Both the position numbers and the translations under genes were made by a program. From positions 35,054,867 through 35,118,866 of the forward strand of contig CAIIXF020000008.1 in assembly GCA_903813345.2 (NCBI GenBank): a stretch of DNA of 64,000 nt, written 5' to 3'. The stretch is from Owenia fusiformis. Taxonomy: Eukaryota > Annelida > Polychaeta > Sabellida > Oweniidae. Shown one piece after another: positions 14,501-24,128 of this stretch (positions are counted from its first letter, which is position 1; each line of letters begins with the position of its first letter). Below the pieces are notes generated by a model. It did not search any database, was not told the DNA's origin, and saw nothing but the letters and a program-made list of their open reading frames with translations.

Positions 14501-17500
14501 GCCAGTTAAAAAGGTAACTTTTACAATACAGTACAAAAATATATTCAAACCTTGTAATTGACCACTTTAATGTTTCCCTCGAAAATGTGTTAGAGGATTT
14601 CCTGATTTATTCACTAACATTTTCTTGGAATTATTCACGAGACTGACAAAAAATAATATTTGAATACTTACCCGACAAGGTTGTATATAGGAGAGGGTTG
14701 AGGATTGGCAAGCATTTGCATCTGATGATAGGGATGATAAGGGGTCTTCCTGAGAGCCTGTAGTAGGTTGGGTCTGTAGTCTGGGTCTATACACCAAAGG
14801 GAACCCTTCCCGATACTCTGAAAAATACAATAACAGACATTATATGATTGGAATCTATATTAAATGATATAGTTATATGTATTGTGCATTTGCAGTTCAG
14901 TTATATGGCAACATCAAGTTTAATAGGCATAAGCAACAAGTTTTAGTAAACATCATTACATAGGACAGGTCTGGGGGACAGGCCACAGGTCTGCCCATAT
15001 GGGTGAGCAACTTTGCCCATATCAAGTAAAATAATGAGGGAATCTGTGGTTTTATGTATCACAACATTATGATATCTATCTCCTTTCTTAAAACAATCAA
15101 TCATAATGTTATCATTAGGATTATAAGTGTTGTCACGCACATCAATATCCCTCAAGAAAGTTTCAGTTTCTCAAATGTGGAACATCACAGAAAATGGCAT
15201 AAGACGTATCATTAAGGATATTCTTACATCTTTTATACTACATTTGTACTGCATTATGAGAAAGAGACAGAAATATGAAAAAATACAAAGATCTATTAAT
15301 TTGTAAAGTACAAAAAGACATTGAAGATTTTATTCTTTACATTCAATTATTTTCTGAATAAGATGGCTTAGCAAAAACGAACAAATTAATAGCTCTAGGT
15401 TGATATTGTGTCATTATTTTATACTGGTATTAGACGAGCTAATCAACAATTAACTGACAACGCTATTTATAGGCTCATCATTCCTGGAATGAGTTTTCCT
15501 GAAAGCAATTCATAATGATCTCTTTTAGTACTTCGTGTATTTTGTCATCTTGACATGGCTAAGAAAATACAATATACAATGTTCTCTCGTTATTAAGTAT
15601 TGTATTGTTCTGTTATTGTATCATAGCCCCGGTCATTCTGATAGGCGTCACATCTTTCTGTTTACGAGCAACTTTTTAGAGCTGAGACAAAAATCACGAG
15701 CAAACATGTTTTAGGATGTTTTGGGACTAGTTGAGTCTATCAATGACAACAAGGCATTAACATGCGAAATGACACTACCTGCCATTTGTTACAGATGCTG
15801 GACTCCAAATGCTGACCGCTAGATGCCGAACACCATTCACAAAAAAGTTGGAATCTCTGACAATATCTCATCACTGGAGAGATTTTCAACTTTTGTACAA
15901 ATACTCTAATGAATGGCTATATATACAGAGAACATTTTTCATGACCCCAAAGTTATCATGGCCCAAAAGGTTTTCAATATAGAAGTACTTAAATGACAGG
16001 AAACATATATCCTATTTTTATGATTTATGCTACAAATTTTCAATCCTACAAAGATAAATTATATTTCTGTCAGTAAGGACCGGAACTGATTAGTAAAGGT
16101 TGAACGCAACCATATCAACAAATTGCCTTGCTCTTGAAACAACTGCCGATTCCCTATTGTTTAACACACACTTCACATAACAGTCAAGTACCTTATCTTA
16201 CAAATACTCCACAACAAACTTGTATTCCTTACTTATTCAGCAAGAAAAACAGATTTAGTACCAATTAAATATAATTAAATTATAATCAACAAGACAAACA
16301 CCGACTAAAATTCACAGCATTGATTCTTAATGTCCCTGGGGGAGGAACAAGCACCCTGACCTCCCTTGATACCCACAGGAAACATAGCGCTAGGGTAGTT
16401 CTTATTTATTGCTATAAAACATGTTTTCTCCATAAAACACACAAGTAACAGTGTTTCCTCATAAAACATGGTATTCAATCATTAAGGCGTTGATTCCCCC
16501 TTGTTATATTCTCTATTTGTAAAATGTCCAAACATTCAATGCTACTCAACAAATACACATGTATCTTTATCAAAACTTAATTGGACTGGCAGAATTTATG
16601 TGAATGCCGCCAAACATCTGAGGGATTAAATAACCAAGGTGAAGTATCGGAGAATGCTGTAAGTCAAAGGTGGATTAAGACTGATGTTCGCTTTTAAACA
16701 AAATATAAATTTCAGTGAATAAATCTTACATGAGAGATTGAGAGATACAGCTTAACCCATAATGGATAACCATGGCAACAGTTTTCATTTGGAAGAAATT
16801 CCAGATCTCTTCTAAGAAAGATGATGCCATGATCAGTATCAGAATGCCAAGAATCATTGTGCACAAATCCAGGGTGGGGTGATCTCATTTTACAAATCAT
16901 GATTGCACACTTTGGTTGCATCTCACGCATCTAACGGAATAATATCCCTACTTCTATTCGCCTTCTCTCTAAAATAGCATGTTGTAAAATATATCAGTTA
17001 TACATTTTCCTTACTAGTTCTACTATTTTCCACTCTATTTTTGATTTTAAAACTTGAGCTGAACACCATGTTATCTTCTCAGGGGTAATGTTGGTAAACA
17101 TTGAGTTAATCTAATTAGCACAACCTATAGATGAACTAAAGCTTTGTTAGACTGTTTGTTATTTGGTTTGTAATCAGTGCATCCTATTTCATAACAAAAT
17201 GCCAGAAATATACAATGGGTATATACTTGTCCATGATGTAATTGTGATAACACATCGGGTGCACCAACTATAGCAGACTTTCAGCTTAATTTCTAGCCAA
17301 TTGCTTCATATATCTGTAATTCTGTGAGTGACTCTTTAACTCTCGGGATAAACAGATTCTCTTTTGTTACATTTTAGGGAAACATCATCTCTAACGGTAG
17401 CCTTGTATCAAATCTCTTGGGGCCATTAACAAGACAATATTGATTCTCATTTCATCTACTACAGTACCAGGCCCATAGCCAGGGGGCAGAGGGAGCAGCC

Positions 17501-20500
17501 CCTGGCCAGAAATTCTTTCAAATCATGCAGTTTTTCACCAATCTGAGCACTTTTCGCATGATTTTTTGCCAAAAACTGTCAAAAAGCTCCCTCCCCTTGG
17601 CAAAAGCTCCCCTTGGTAAAATCGCTCCCCCCAAGTTAATCCTGGCTACGGGCCCAAGTACATATCCTTGCATTTTTCAATATATCTCAAGTACTTGACA
17701 ACAAATATTAAAATGTTACTTTAAAATGAATGTCTGAACTTTATGATTTATAAATAACCTATTTATTTGACAATTAACCTCATAAGATAGATTAAAAAGT
17801 GATTTATTGGTTGACATATTTGAAGATGTGGTGTCAGAAGATACCTTTATAAAGATCACCTCTTGAGTTAAACTTTCCTATCACCCTGCACACAGAGTCA
17901 AGTTATAAACTTCTGAAGAGGAAGCTCTCTTTTAAGAAGCGAAGTCGAATTTATGCAAAGGGTATTTTTATACTAGCACTAGAAAAAATTAAACATTAAG
18001 GTGTAACTGTAAATATGAACCTAGCTCCAAAAACAGATTGGAGGTATCAAAGAGTATAGCAGGGGTAGAGTTCAAGGATGTAATACAAGACCAAAATTGA
18101 TTTTTCCTAGTTAAAACACTTGTCAATTCCCACTATCTATTTCCCTTGTTATAAGTATCAGGTGGACAATAGGGTAACAAAGAGAAATAACAGAGAACTA
18201 GATTTTTCCATTATGGTACCAAACGCATTCTCTAGAATTCCCTAGAACTTTGCTCTTCAAAACGAGACTCTGGTAAATCAGAATGAAATTTTCCTCTTCT
18301 CTAGCTCTAAGTACTAACATTTTGCAAGGAAAATACGAGTTATTGTTGATAGAAGTTCAGACAGGATATTGAGATATTCTCAACTTCAGTCAATCATGTC
18401 GAACATTCCCATCCGATTATCTACATTTTACTCTATTTCTCGATAAAATTTGAATGAACTATTTCATTTTCTGGCAATTTTTTACAATTTGGAATATCAA
18501 CTTTATTTGTAGCTATTTTATTCCTTGCTGATTCCACTCTATCTTATCTTAATTTCGATTTCAAAACACGACCTTTTTGTGATTTTTCTGTTGGGTTTCA
18601 ACCATTCATGCAATTATAATTCAACTTGTAGCCAATCATGTGTGAAATGAAATGAAATGTGCAGTCACCAACAAGAGATTATTCTAGTAATTTCCCCAAC
18701 AAGAAATAACAAAATAATCGCAAAATTTCCATCGTCACTGTAAAATATTGAAGAAATAGCCAGAAATTCATGAATGCTAAACAAATTCAGGGATTCATGA
18801 AATATATTTATTCGAAAAAAAGAACACCAACATGTCTAATAGGGTATTTTTTGAAAGGGATTTACCATCAATGATGTGCATGCACTGCACCGTGTAATGT
18901 TACCATGGTTGCTATAGTGACAGGTATAAACATACTTGATAGGAGTAGGTCTCATGAAGAGCTTGCTTGCGATTAATGAGTCGAAAAAGTTCATCAAATA
19001 AGGAATCATAAATGTAGTAAATGACGTGGATGCGATAGTCTTCTCCTAATATTCATTCATACTTGTTTGATTGTTTGCTTAGCTTGTTTGTTGTTTGGTT
19101 AAGCCAAAGGATGCCACATTGAAGTAGCTTCCCAGATATCAGATTCAACATCAATTTGGCTCCTTAAGGAGCAATGTTCTCTTAATTGTATCTCCTCAAC
19201 ATCTAAAGAAATGTTCTTTGATCCCACCCGTAATCATCTGGCAGGTCTAGCGTAATATGAAATTCATACTTAAATTAATTTAACATCTAATTGACAAATA
19301 TTATTCTTCAGCTTGATTACATGACAAATTGCTTGCATAACACTCTGTAAGCCGTACAATCAAAAAGTAAAAACCATAGCAACATATCAATCAGATTCCC
19401 CGCCATGTATGGATAAGTCTACACCAAAAAATAGATTGCCTGACACTCACATACATAATCAACACATTTTCCGAGATGAAAAGGGAAAAAATATAAAGAT
19501 GATATTATTATATCACTAAAGCTCATTTCTTGGTTATGATTTCTTCTCAAGGGCAGAGTCATCAGCGACAAGTTAGCTATGATGTTATGATGGTAACCAT
19601 GGTAACTAATATAAACAGTATCAGTTCTTCCAGGTATCTTGGAATGAGTCTCTAAGACTGATTGATACTTGATTCGTGATACACAGCAGTAGATTGCTTT
19701 ATAATAACAGTTCAACTTGTAGCAGTACTTGAACAGATTTTTTGATGTTTTTCATAACTTCGCACTATTGAATATTTAACCGAAAATGTGAAACGGGAAA
19801 GAGGAGGATTATACAACACAAGAAAAGGAAATGTAAAACGACTATTTAGTTGTAAGGAAAACAAACCCTGAAATATCAAACAAAGTCAAACACTCCCTCC
19901 CACTATTCAAGAATCTTTGAAATCTCCCGAAATATCAAAAACACACAAACAGACACTATCATTCAATATAAAATGAAAATAGATGAAACGCCAGACAAGA
20001 AACCATCTCCAAGCTGAGGTCCGACAAGTCCATAAGTCTTGGCGTGTCCATTGCTGATCTCTATATCTTGGATAATGATAGATAGTTGTTCATCAGGAAG
20101 ACTTGCCTATTTAGCTGTCATATTGATGGAGTAGAATGTTAGAACAAAAGTCTACTTTAATCGATTTCCTTTTAGATAAATACATAATTGACTATTTAAA
20201 TAATTACGAGTATTGAAGGTGAGATGATAAGCACAATAATCAAACGATATTAATCTCCCGATTGTTAAATGCCTTGTTGTAGTTCATTGATTCTAACCGA
20301 TTTCATAAAAAGTTTCATTCATTCATTTTTACTACCAGATAATGAACGGGGAGATAAAGAGATAGACGAGGTACTTGATACTTCAACAAGGGGAAGCAGA
20401 GCTAGAGAGTGACCATCAGTGAGAAATACAAGGGCTCATTTTAATTCATGAAGATTTGATAATTTAGATTCAACATCTGATATATCGAATGATCGATTCC

Positions 20501-23238
20501 AAGCCCTGGAGCAACTGGGCGCAATCATCAGGTGCAGCAACCTTGAACCCAGTTTGATAGTCTCACACTATGTGTACTTTGAACAACAGTCTTGCATCAA
20601 GCCCAACTAATAATAAAAATATCTACGAAAGGGTAAAAAATTGTTGATGCGAGACATAAACTTGGATCTTTTGTATTTTGATCACGTTTGAATAAATTAT
20701 AGAGTGACTTAGAAATATGAGCTCCAGGTCATAATGTTCATCCAAGTCATAATGAAATTCCCAGGGAGAACATTGTTTACCAGGAGTCCGTTTTTGTACC
20801 GTTCGTAGTAACGAACGTTCGCAATTCGTAAATTCGTAAATATTTAAAAAGTTACGAATGAGTTACGAATTCGTAAAGTTGCGAATGGATCATTTTTGTA
20901 CGCTTTCGTAAGTCATTCGTAACTTTCCAATTGTTTAGAGTAAGATTTACGAATAGGTTGACGTCATATTCCACAGTTGTCAGGACAGATAGTACAACAA
21001 ACAGGGTTGATCAAAATAATAAAACCAAAGTCATACAATAAGAACTTTATAAAAATAAAGATTCCATGAAAAGTACTAAAATAGATATAGAAATAGGTTG
21101 ATAATACGTTGATAACGGTGTTGCCCTTTGTGTTCTCTGATTTAGAATGACAAAACGTCACAAATCACAATATAAATGAATAAATAAGAGGCCGTTCGCA
21201 AAGTTACGAAAGGGTCAGAGGTGGTATTAAATCTACGAACGAAAACAAGCATGACGTCACTATTTTCGTAAATTTACGAATCGTTCGTAACTTTACGAAT
21301 CTTACGAAAATGCAACTTTGCGAAATTCGCAAATAAAACAATGGACTTACGAACGTTTGTTACTACGAACGGTACAAAAACGGGGCCCAGAACTATTATC
21401 TGTGTGTCAAAGTGTCTAACAACAACGATAATTATTCCTAATCGAGAAAATTATTATAATAACTAATTTAACTGTGTCCGAGTTCCACAAATTTTTCATC
21501 TGCCATGACAAATCACCATGCTCTCTGCTTGACCTCAAACTGAACTGTAATCAATGAATTGATTAACAATTTATAACCAACAAACCAACCAACAAAAGTT
21601 AATTTTAAAAATTCACGAATTAAAAATGTTTTACCATACAAATTTGGTGTCAACCAATTCATAGACTCGTGTTAAAAACTGTTTTCAATTTCATAACCCA
21701 AATGTAGAGTTGACCTTTTTGAACTGTATATGGTTTCTTTCAAGATATATTTTGGACTTTGGCAAACCATGTATAAACAACACAAATTCCCCCTTGCGTC
21801 AACTCAAAACCTGCCATAAAGATGTCAATGTCATACATTACAGGATTAAGCCTGTATCTCAAAATAAGTATCATTGAGACTTTCCAAAAGGGTGACTTTT
21901 TATAAGCTTCAAATATAAGTAAAAACAGGAAATCAGCCTGACATGAAACAACTTAGGGCTTAACATTTCAATGTTCAAGCACGTTTGACAGGGCATATAA
22001 TTAATAATATTTTCACGATTCAATTAAAATGAATACAACTGAATATAAAGTTACAGGCAATATTGAATATTGAATGAACTTTACTTTGAATGGTTATAAA
22101 CCAGCCATGTTTTTCATTTATTGACACAAAGCTGTAATTTATCCACTTACATGTCAACTGTAGGACTGTAATTTGAAAGCATAAATAAAAACAACAAATT
22201 ACATGTACAGTGAAACCTGTGTATATGTTGAACACATTTGGTACATCAAAATAGTGTTACACCTTGGAGGTCAAAATGATTAAGTTCATTTTTCATATTA
22301 GTAGTTGGGTAACAGGACACGAGAAACAGTGTTCCACTTATCAAAGTATTCCACTTATTAAAGTGTTCCACTTTACAGGTTCCACTGCATGCTTTGAACC
22401 AAGAGATAAATTATCAAAAAATAGAATCACATTATATTATAATCAGTTTTGTGAAAATACGATTAGCTGTACAATTTGGTAGTCTTGCATCAAGCAATAA
22501 TGCACCCCTCCCCCTTTAACTTGTTACATTTCCAACCATTTATAGCTATATGGGTGGATCAGAGGTTTGAAGCAAGACTATATTTTTGTTATTCCTTTAG
22601 TTAGAAAAACAAGAGATGTTTACCTGTCCACGTTCTTTGTCAACTTTACGGAAACATTTGTTGAGTGAGAGATTGTGTCGCACAGAATTCCTCCATCCGG
22701 TTGGCGCGTTTTGGAAGTATGGGAAATGATTTAGGATCCATGCATAGATCTCTTTAACTGGTAGTCTTTTCTGGGGTGAGTCCTCTATGGCCATGAATAT
22801 AAGACAGCTGAATGAGTAGGGAGGTTTGGAGTTGACGTGCTTCTGAGGGTTGTATGGGATATTTGGGGGATGTGCACTTGTGGCATATCCGCCATTTTCT
22901 AATTTAATCTCTCCATTTTCTTTTTGAGTTTCATCGGAAGTCTCTAACTCTTCTCCCGCACGTAAATCCTTCAATAAATCCCCAGATTTTAACCAATCAA
23001 GACTCGTTAAATCATCGTCATCAGAATCTAGTTTTTCCAGGCGTATTTCCGCAAAACAACTTGAGCTTAAAGGGTCTTCAATGACCTCACCCTCGTCCGT
23101 GATCTCCATACAGCTTAGAGCTTTAGAGAGTGCACTCCCGGGAAAGCTGGCACTTAAACTATGTACGAGTCTCTGTCTCATTGACTGATCACTCTCGTCG
23201 CACTGCACCGCAGTCTGCATGGGCGCCATGACTACCAT
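2115..23238 (-). CDS. FOXN3: Forkhead transcription factor of the FOXN2/FOXN3 (CHES1) group, complete, seven coding exons
   Basis: This gene encodes a DNA-binding forkhead (winged-helix) protein; the vertebrate family members are nuclear transcriptional repressors linked to cell-cycle checkpoints. Coding exons on the minus strand are 23238-22624, 14817-14672, 10201-10143, 9383-9327, 3987-3916, 3036-2922 and 2586-2115. Every junction is GT-AG and every phase fits, giving 1536 nt or 511 residues; human FOXN3 is about 490 by recall. Residues 75-82 carry the conserved acidic DDLTSLDWL-like motif, and about 138-232 form the forkhead domain ([18 protein letters not shown], then [16 protein letters not shown], then [13 protein letters not shown]). 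A basic segment around 325-355 ([20 protein letters not shown]) looks like a nuclear localisation signal. The tail is Ser/acid-rich and ends with DALLNLAGI at about 473-481, a motif shared with vertebrate FOXN3. Many invertebrates have one FOXN2/3 gene, so FOXN2 versus FOXN3 cannot be separated here. Confidence 0.95.
2587..2921 (-). other. FOXN2/3 intron between coding exons 6 and 7
   Basis: A short intron of 335 bp. No repeat or RNA structure was recognised in it. Confidence 0.85.
2922..3036 (-). CDS. FOXN3: FOXN2/3 coding exon 6: basic segment
   Basis: This 115-nt exon encodes [20 protein letters not shown] and ends in EKRRLKRK, two basic clusters typical of a nuclear localisation signal. 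The acceptor is attttcag and the donor is AAT/gtatgt; the split AT/G codon makes Met with the last exon. Confidence 0.9.
3037..3915 (-). other. FOXN2/3 intron between coding exons 5 and 6
   Basis: An AT-rich intron of 879 bp. Its only recognisable content is the 175-bp inverted-repeat element at 3248-3422. Confidence 0.85.
3248..3422. mobile_element. MITE with TATAGCAGGGGTTTCA ends
   Basis: The left end tatagcaggggtttcattag matches the reverse complement of the right end (ctagtgaaacccctgctata), giving terminal inverted repeats of about 19-20 bp. The outer TA pairs may be the target duplication, which would suggest a Tc1/mariner-like mover; that class is an inference. Internal cctgttg motifs recur four times. 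Confidence 0.8.
3916..3987 (-). CDS. FOXN3: FOXN2/3 coding exon 5
   Basis: This 72-nt exon encodes [20 protein letters not shown]; the DIDAASA core matches human FOXN3. It is flanked by a gtttcag acceptor and a gtaagt donor, phase 1 in and phase 1 out. Confidence 0.92.
7356..7488. repeat. Perfect 39-bp inverted repeat (foldback element)
   Basis: The arm at 7356-7394 (cttgttaggacgttag onward) is the exact reverse complement of 7450-7488, with a 55-bp spacer. It would form a strong hairpin in RNA or single-stranded DNA. The identity of the arms suggests a recent foldback transposon or MITE; no clear target duplication was found. Confidence 0.9.
7909..8110. mobile_element. Degraded element with a gtaaaacctgtttaa end and internal tandem units
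   Basis: The left end resembles the ends of the elements at 22206 and 38270. Four units of 17-19 bp (gggattgaaaagtgttcat type) occupy 7994-8064. The right terminal repeat is not clear, so the boundary is uncertain. Confidence 0.4.
9327..9383 (-). CDS. FOXN3: FOXN2/3 coding exon 4
   Basis: This 57-nt exon lies between cctttctag and gtgagt and encodes [18 protein letters not shown]. Phases (1 in, 1 out) match both neighbours. Because exons 4 and 5 both enter and leave in phase 1, either can be skipped without a frame change; vertebrate FOXN3 is known to have a length isoform in this part of the protein. Confidence 0.85.
9384..10142 (-). other. FOXN2/3 intron between coding exons 3 and 4
   Basis: An intron of 759 bp. 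It holds a 65-bp tandem duplication (9807-9934) and a short (CAA)n run at 10091-10111, close to the donor of exon 3. Confidence 0.8.
9807..9934. repeat. 65-bp tandem duplication
   Basis: Two copies starting tttgcagaattttgcat and containing agtcttgctccaagc lie head to tail with about 90 percent identity by eye. The agtcttgc motif is also the end of the MITE family at 22480 and 58684. Confidence 0.85.
10143..10201 (-). CDS. FOXN3: FOXN2/3 coding exon 3
   Basis: This 59-nt exon lies between a tattttcag acceptor and a gtgagt donor and encodes about [19 protein letters not shown]. It is less conserved than its neighbours and is supported mainly by phase (2 in, 1 out) and splice sites. It could be alternatively used. 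Confidence 0.8.
10748..10870. repeat. Imperfect tandem repeat of tacagttcattgaa units
   Basis: About five copies of acagttcNttgaa or its variants occur at 22-30 bp spacing. Confidence 0.7.
12780..12950 (+). repeat. Local dispersed repeat, copy 1
   Basis: The core ttattccttgctaattccac sits at 12870-12889, is followed by ccatttcaaaacaa, and is preceded by aaatttgaataaac. The same arrangement recurs at 13665, 16985, 18440, 30010 and 30330. The class is unknown. Confidence 0.6.
13665..13830 (+). repeat. Local dispersed repeat, copy 2
   Basis: This copy has the same core (attccctgctgattccactc) with the aaatttgattaaa upstream block and the gcattgaaaaacatgacc downstream block. Confidence 0.6.
14672..14817 (-). 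CDS. FOXN3: FOXN2/3 coding exon 2: end of forkhead domain
   Basis: The exon begins at a tttttcag acceptor and encodes [19 protein letters not shown] followed by the conserved [10 protein letters not shown] segment, which completes wing 2 of the forkhead domain. It ends GG/gtaagt with two bases of a Gly codon left over. Its 146 nt fit phase 0 in and phase 2 out. Confidence 0.95.
15768..15860 (+). repeat. Dispersed repeat with gccatttgttacagatg core, copy 1
   Basis: This shares ccatttgttacagatgctg, then an accat-cacaaaaa block, then gttgga with copies at 40425 and 52255. No RNA-polymerase-III boxes were identified, so the class is open. Confidence 0.55.
16985..17095 (+). repeat. Local dispersed repeat, copy 3 (diverged)
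   Basis: The core ttccttactagttctac is followed by ttttccactctatttttg and gattttaaaacttgagc, then by tctcaggggtaa, which is shared with the copy at 30330. Confidence 0.5.
17468..17655 (+). mobile_element. CAGGCCCGTAGCC-family MITE
   Basis: The element runs from caggcccatagccagg to cctggctacgggccc, with inverted ends of about 16 bp and the family interior (aaattctttcaaatcatgca, then tttttcaccaa). The interior includes a partly repeated ccccttggcaaaagctcc unit. Confidence 0.85.
17882..17964 (+). mobile_element. Short Mutator-like MITE copy (83 bp)
   Basis: This is an internally deleted member of the family with ends TACCCT/AGGGTA: caccctgcacacagagtc at one end and gaagtcgaatttatgcaaag plus ggta at the other. 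It is older than the copies at 43869 and 54052, and its target duplication is no longer clear. Confidence 0.75.
18440..18610 (+). repeat. Local dispersed repeat, copy 4
   Basis: The core ttattccttgctgattccac at 18518-18537 is preceded by ataaaatttgaatgaac and followed by gatttcaaaacacgacc. Confidence 0.6.
20788..21383. mobile_element. 596-bp inverted-repeat element rich in TTCGTAA motifs
   Basis: The left end ccgtttttgtaccgttcgta is matched by the reverse complement of the right end (tacgaacggtacaaaaacgg), and the match continues for at least ten more bases with one difference. About 150 bp inside each end is dense in TTCGTAA/TTACGAA, while the middle (about 20960-21180) has almost none. No transposase frame was seen, so it is non-autonomous. 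The superfamily is not determined. Confidence 0.9.
22206..22389. mobile_element. MITE with TACAGTGAAACCTGT ends
   Basis: The left tacagtgaaacctgt and right acaggttccactgca pair with two mismatches. Ends of the form CAGTNRAACCT are typical of pogo/Tigger-like movers, which is an inference here. The interior has gttccactta repeated three times. Confidence 0.7.
22480..22580. mobile_element. 101-bp MITE with TAGTCTTGC ends
   Basis: tagtcttgcatcaagc and gtttgaagcaagacta form inverted ends and the interior is C-rich. It lies 44 bp from the donor of FOXN2/3 coding exon 1. A sister copy is at 58684-58773. Confidence 0.8.
22624..23238 (-). CDS. FOXN3: FOXN2/3 coding exon 1: N-terminus and most of the forkhead domain
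   Basis: This exon encodes residues 1-205. The start at 23238-23236 is chosen because a TAG stop lies directly upstream in frame (23241-23239) and the reading frame is open and family-like from there; Met4 and Met7 are alternative starts. The exon ends after KVDKERGQ at a CAG/gtaaac donor in phase 0, inside the forkhead domain, with the rest of the domain in the next exon. The N-terminal 130 residues are acidic and poorly conserved apart from the DDLTSLDWL-like motif. Confidence 0.95.
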
Positions 23239-23251
23239 CTAGACTGTTTTC
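23239..23251 (-). other. FOXN3: FOXN2/3 5' UTR piece bounded by a splice acceptor
   Basis: Thirteen bases upstream of the ATG is a good acceptor (catttcag, with the exon starting at 23251). This implies at least one upstream non-coding exon at higher coordinates and a 5' intron of unknown length reaching into the gene-free region. Confidence 0.7.
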
Positions 23252-24114
23252 CTGAAATGCACAAAGAAGTAAGATTAAACGAAAGGCATTTATAAATATA
23301 TACATGTCAAAGAATCTGCAAAATGCAACATAGTCCTGAAATTGTTCTCTCTTATATCTTATGTCTCTGGAAAACAATGTAAACATTTTTAAAAATCATA
23401 AAATATAAAAGTATTAATATATATATTCAAAGCAGACCTTTTATATCAATAGATTCAAATATATTTTGAATTCAAACATCAAAATATAACTGTAGACAGA
23501 CAATGTATTACTCATGCATTAAAAATTCATCTAGTTACTGATTTGACAAACTAGACTATATGATCTAACATTTTCAGCTGTTGTCATAGAGACGCATCCT
23601 AACGAGAGTATAGACCTAACAACTGTGATGTTAAAAAACATATGTAGCCTAATTAACATAGTTCAATCTAACTATACCACTGTGATCCATCTGCTTCATC
23701 CCAAACAGTTTGTCTAATTTGTACGTTGAATATGTCCTTGTGAAAAGAGCTGTGAATGGTTCCAGGCCATATGAGTAAAACACATTATTCACACATTCAA
23801 GCCAAGATGTTCATATACTCTCTGAATACATAACAGTTAAAATCGTTAACTTTCCTCAACAAACCTGCCTATATAGAATAAGGAAATGCACAAGCGATTT
23901 CATCGAAATAGTACTTCATGTTAAACATAGTCCATCCTTTTTTTAGCTATGACAATATGACCCTATTTTCCTAAAACTGTCATCTCTTTAAACAACAACC
24001 ATTTCACAGTTTGAACTGAACTTTACAATGTAAATACAAAGCTTAGATATAGAGAATGTGAAAATGGAACGCCACATGTCTGTAAACACTTAGCCGGAGC
24101 CTCCCGATCATTAG

Positions 24115-24128
24115 GTTACCATGGCAAC
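24115..24128. promoter_or_regulatory. X-box (RFX-type) motif
   Basis: GTTACCATGGCAAC fits the RFX consensus GTNRCC(N0-3)RGYAAC on both half-sites. The flanks (cattag and taagta) differ from those of the other copies. Binding is inferred, not shown. Confidence 0.5.

Larger units (their letters stand above)
10202..14671 (-). other. FOXN2/3 intron between coding exons 2 and 3
   Basis: An intron of about 4.5 kb. Contents are an X-box-like site at 10605-10618, a run of tacagttcattgaa repeats at 10748-10870, and two copies of a local 150-bp repeat (12780-12950 and 13665-13830). No exon was recognised. Confidence 0.8.
14818..22623 (-). other. FOXN2/3 intron between coding exons 1 and 2
   Basis: The largest intron inside the coding region, about 7.8 kb. 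It contains several transposon copies (17468, 17882, 20788, 22206, 22480), two local-repeat copies and X-box-like sites at 16766 and 19593. No coding exon was recognised. Confidence 0.8.
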
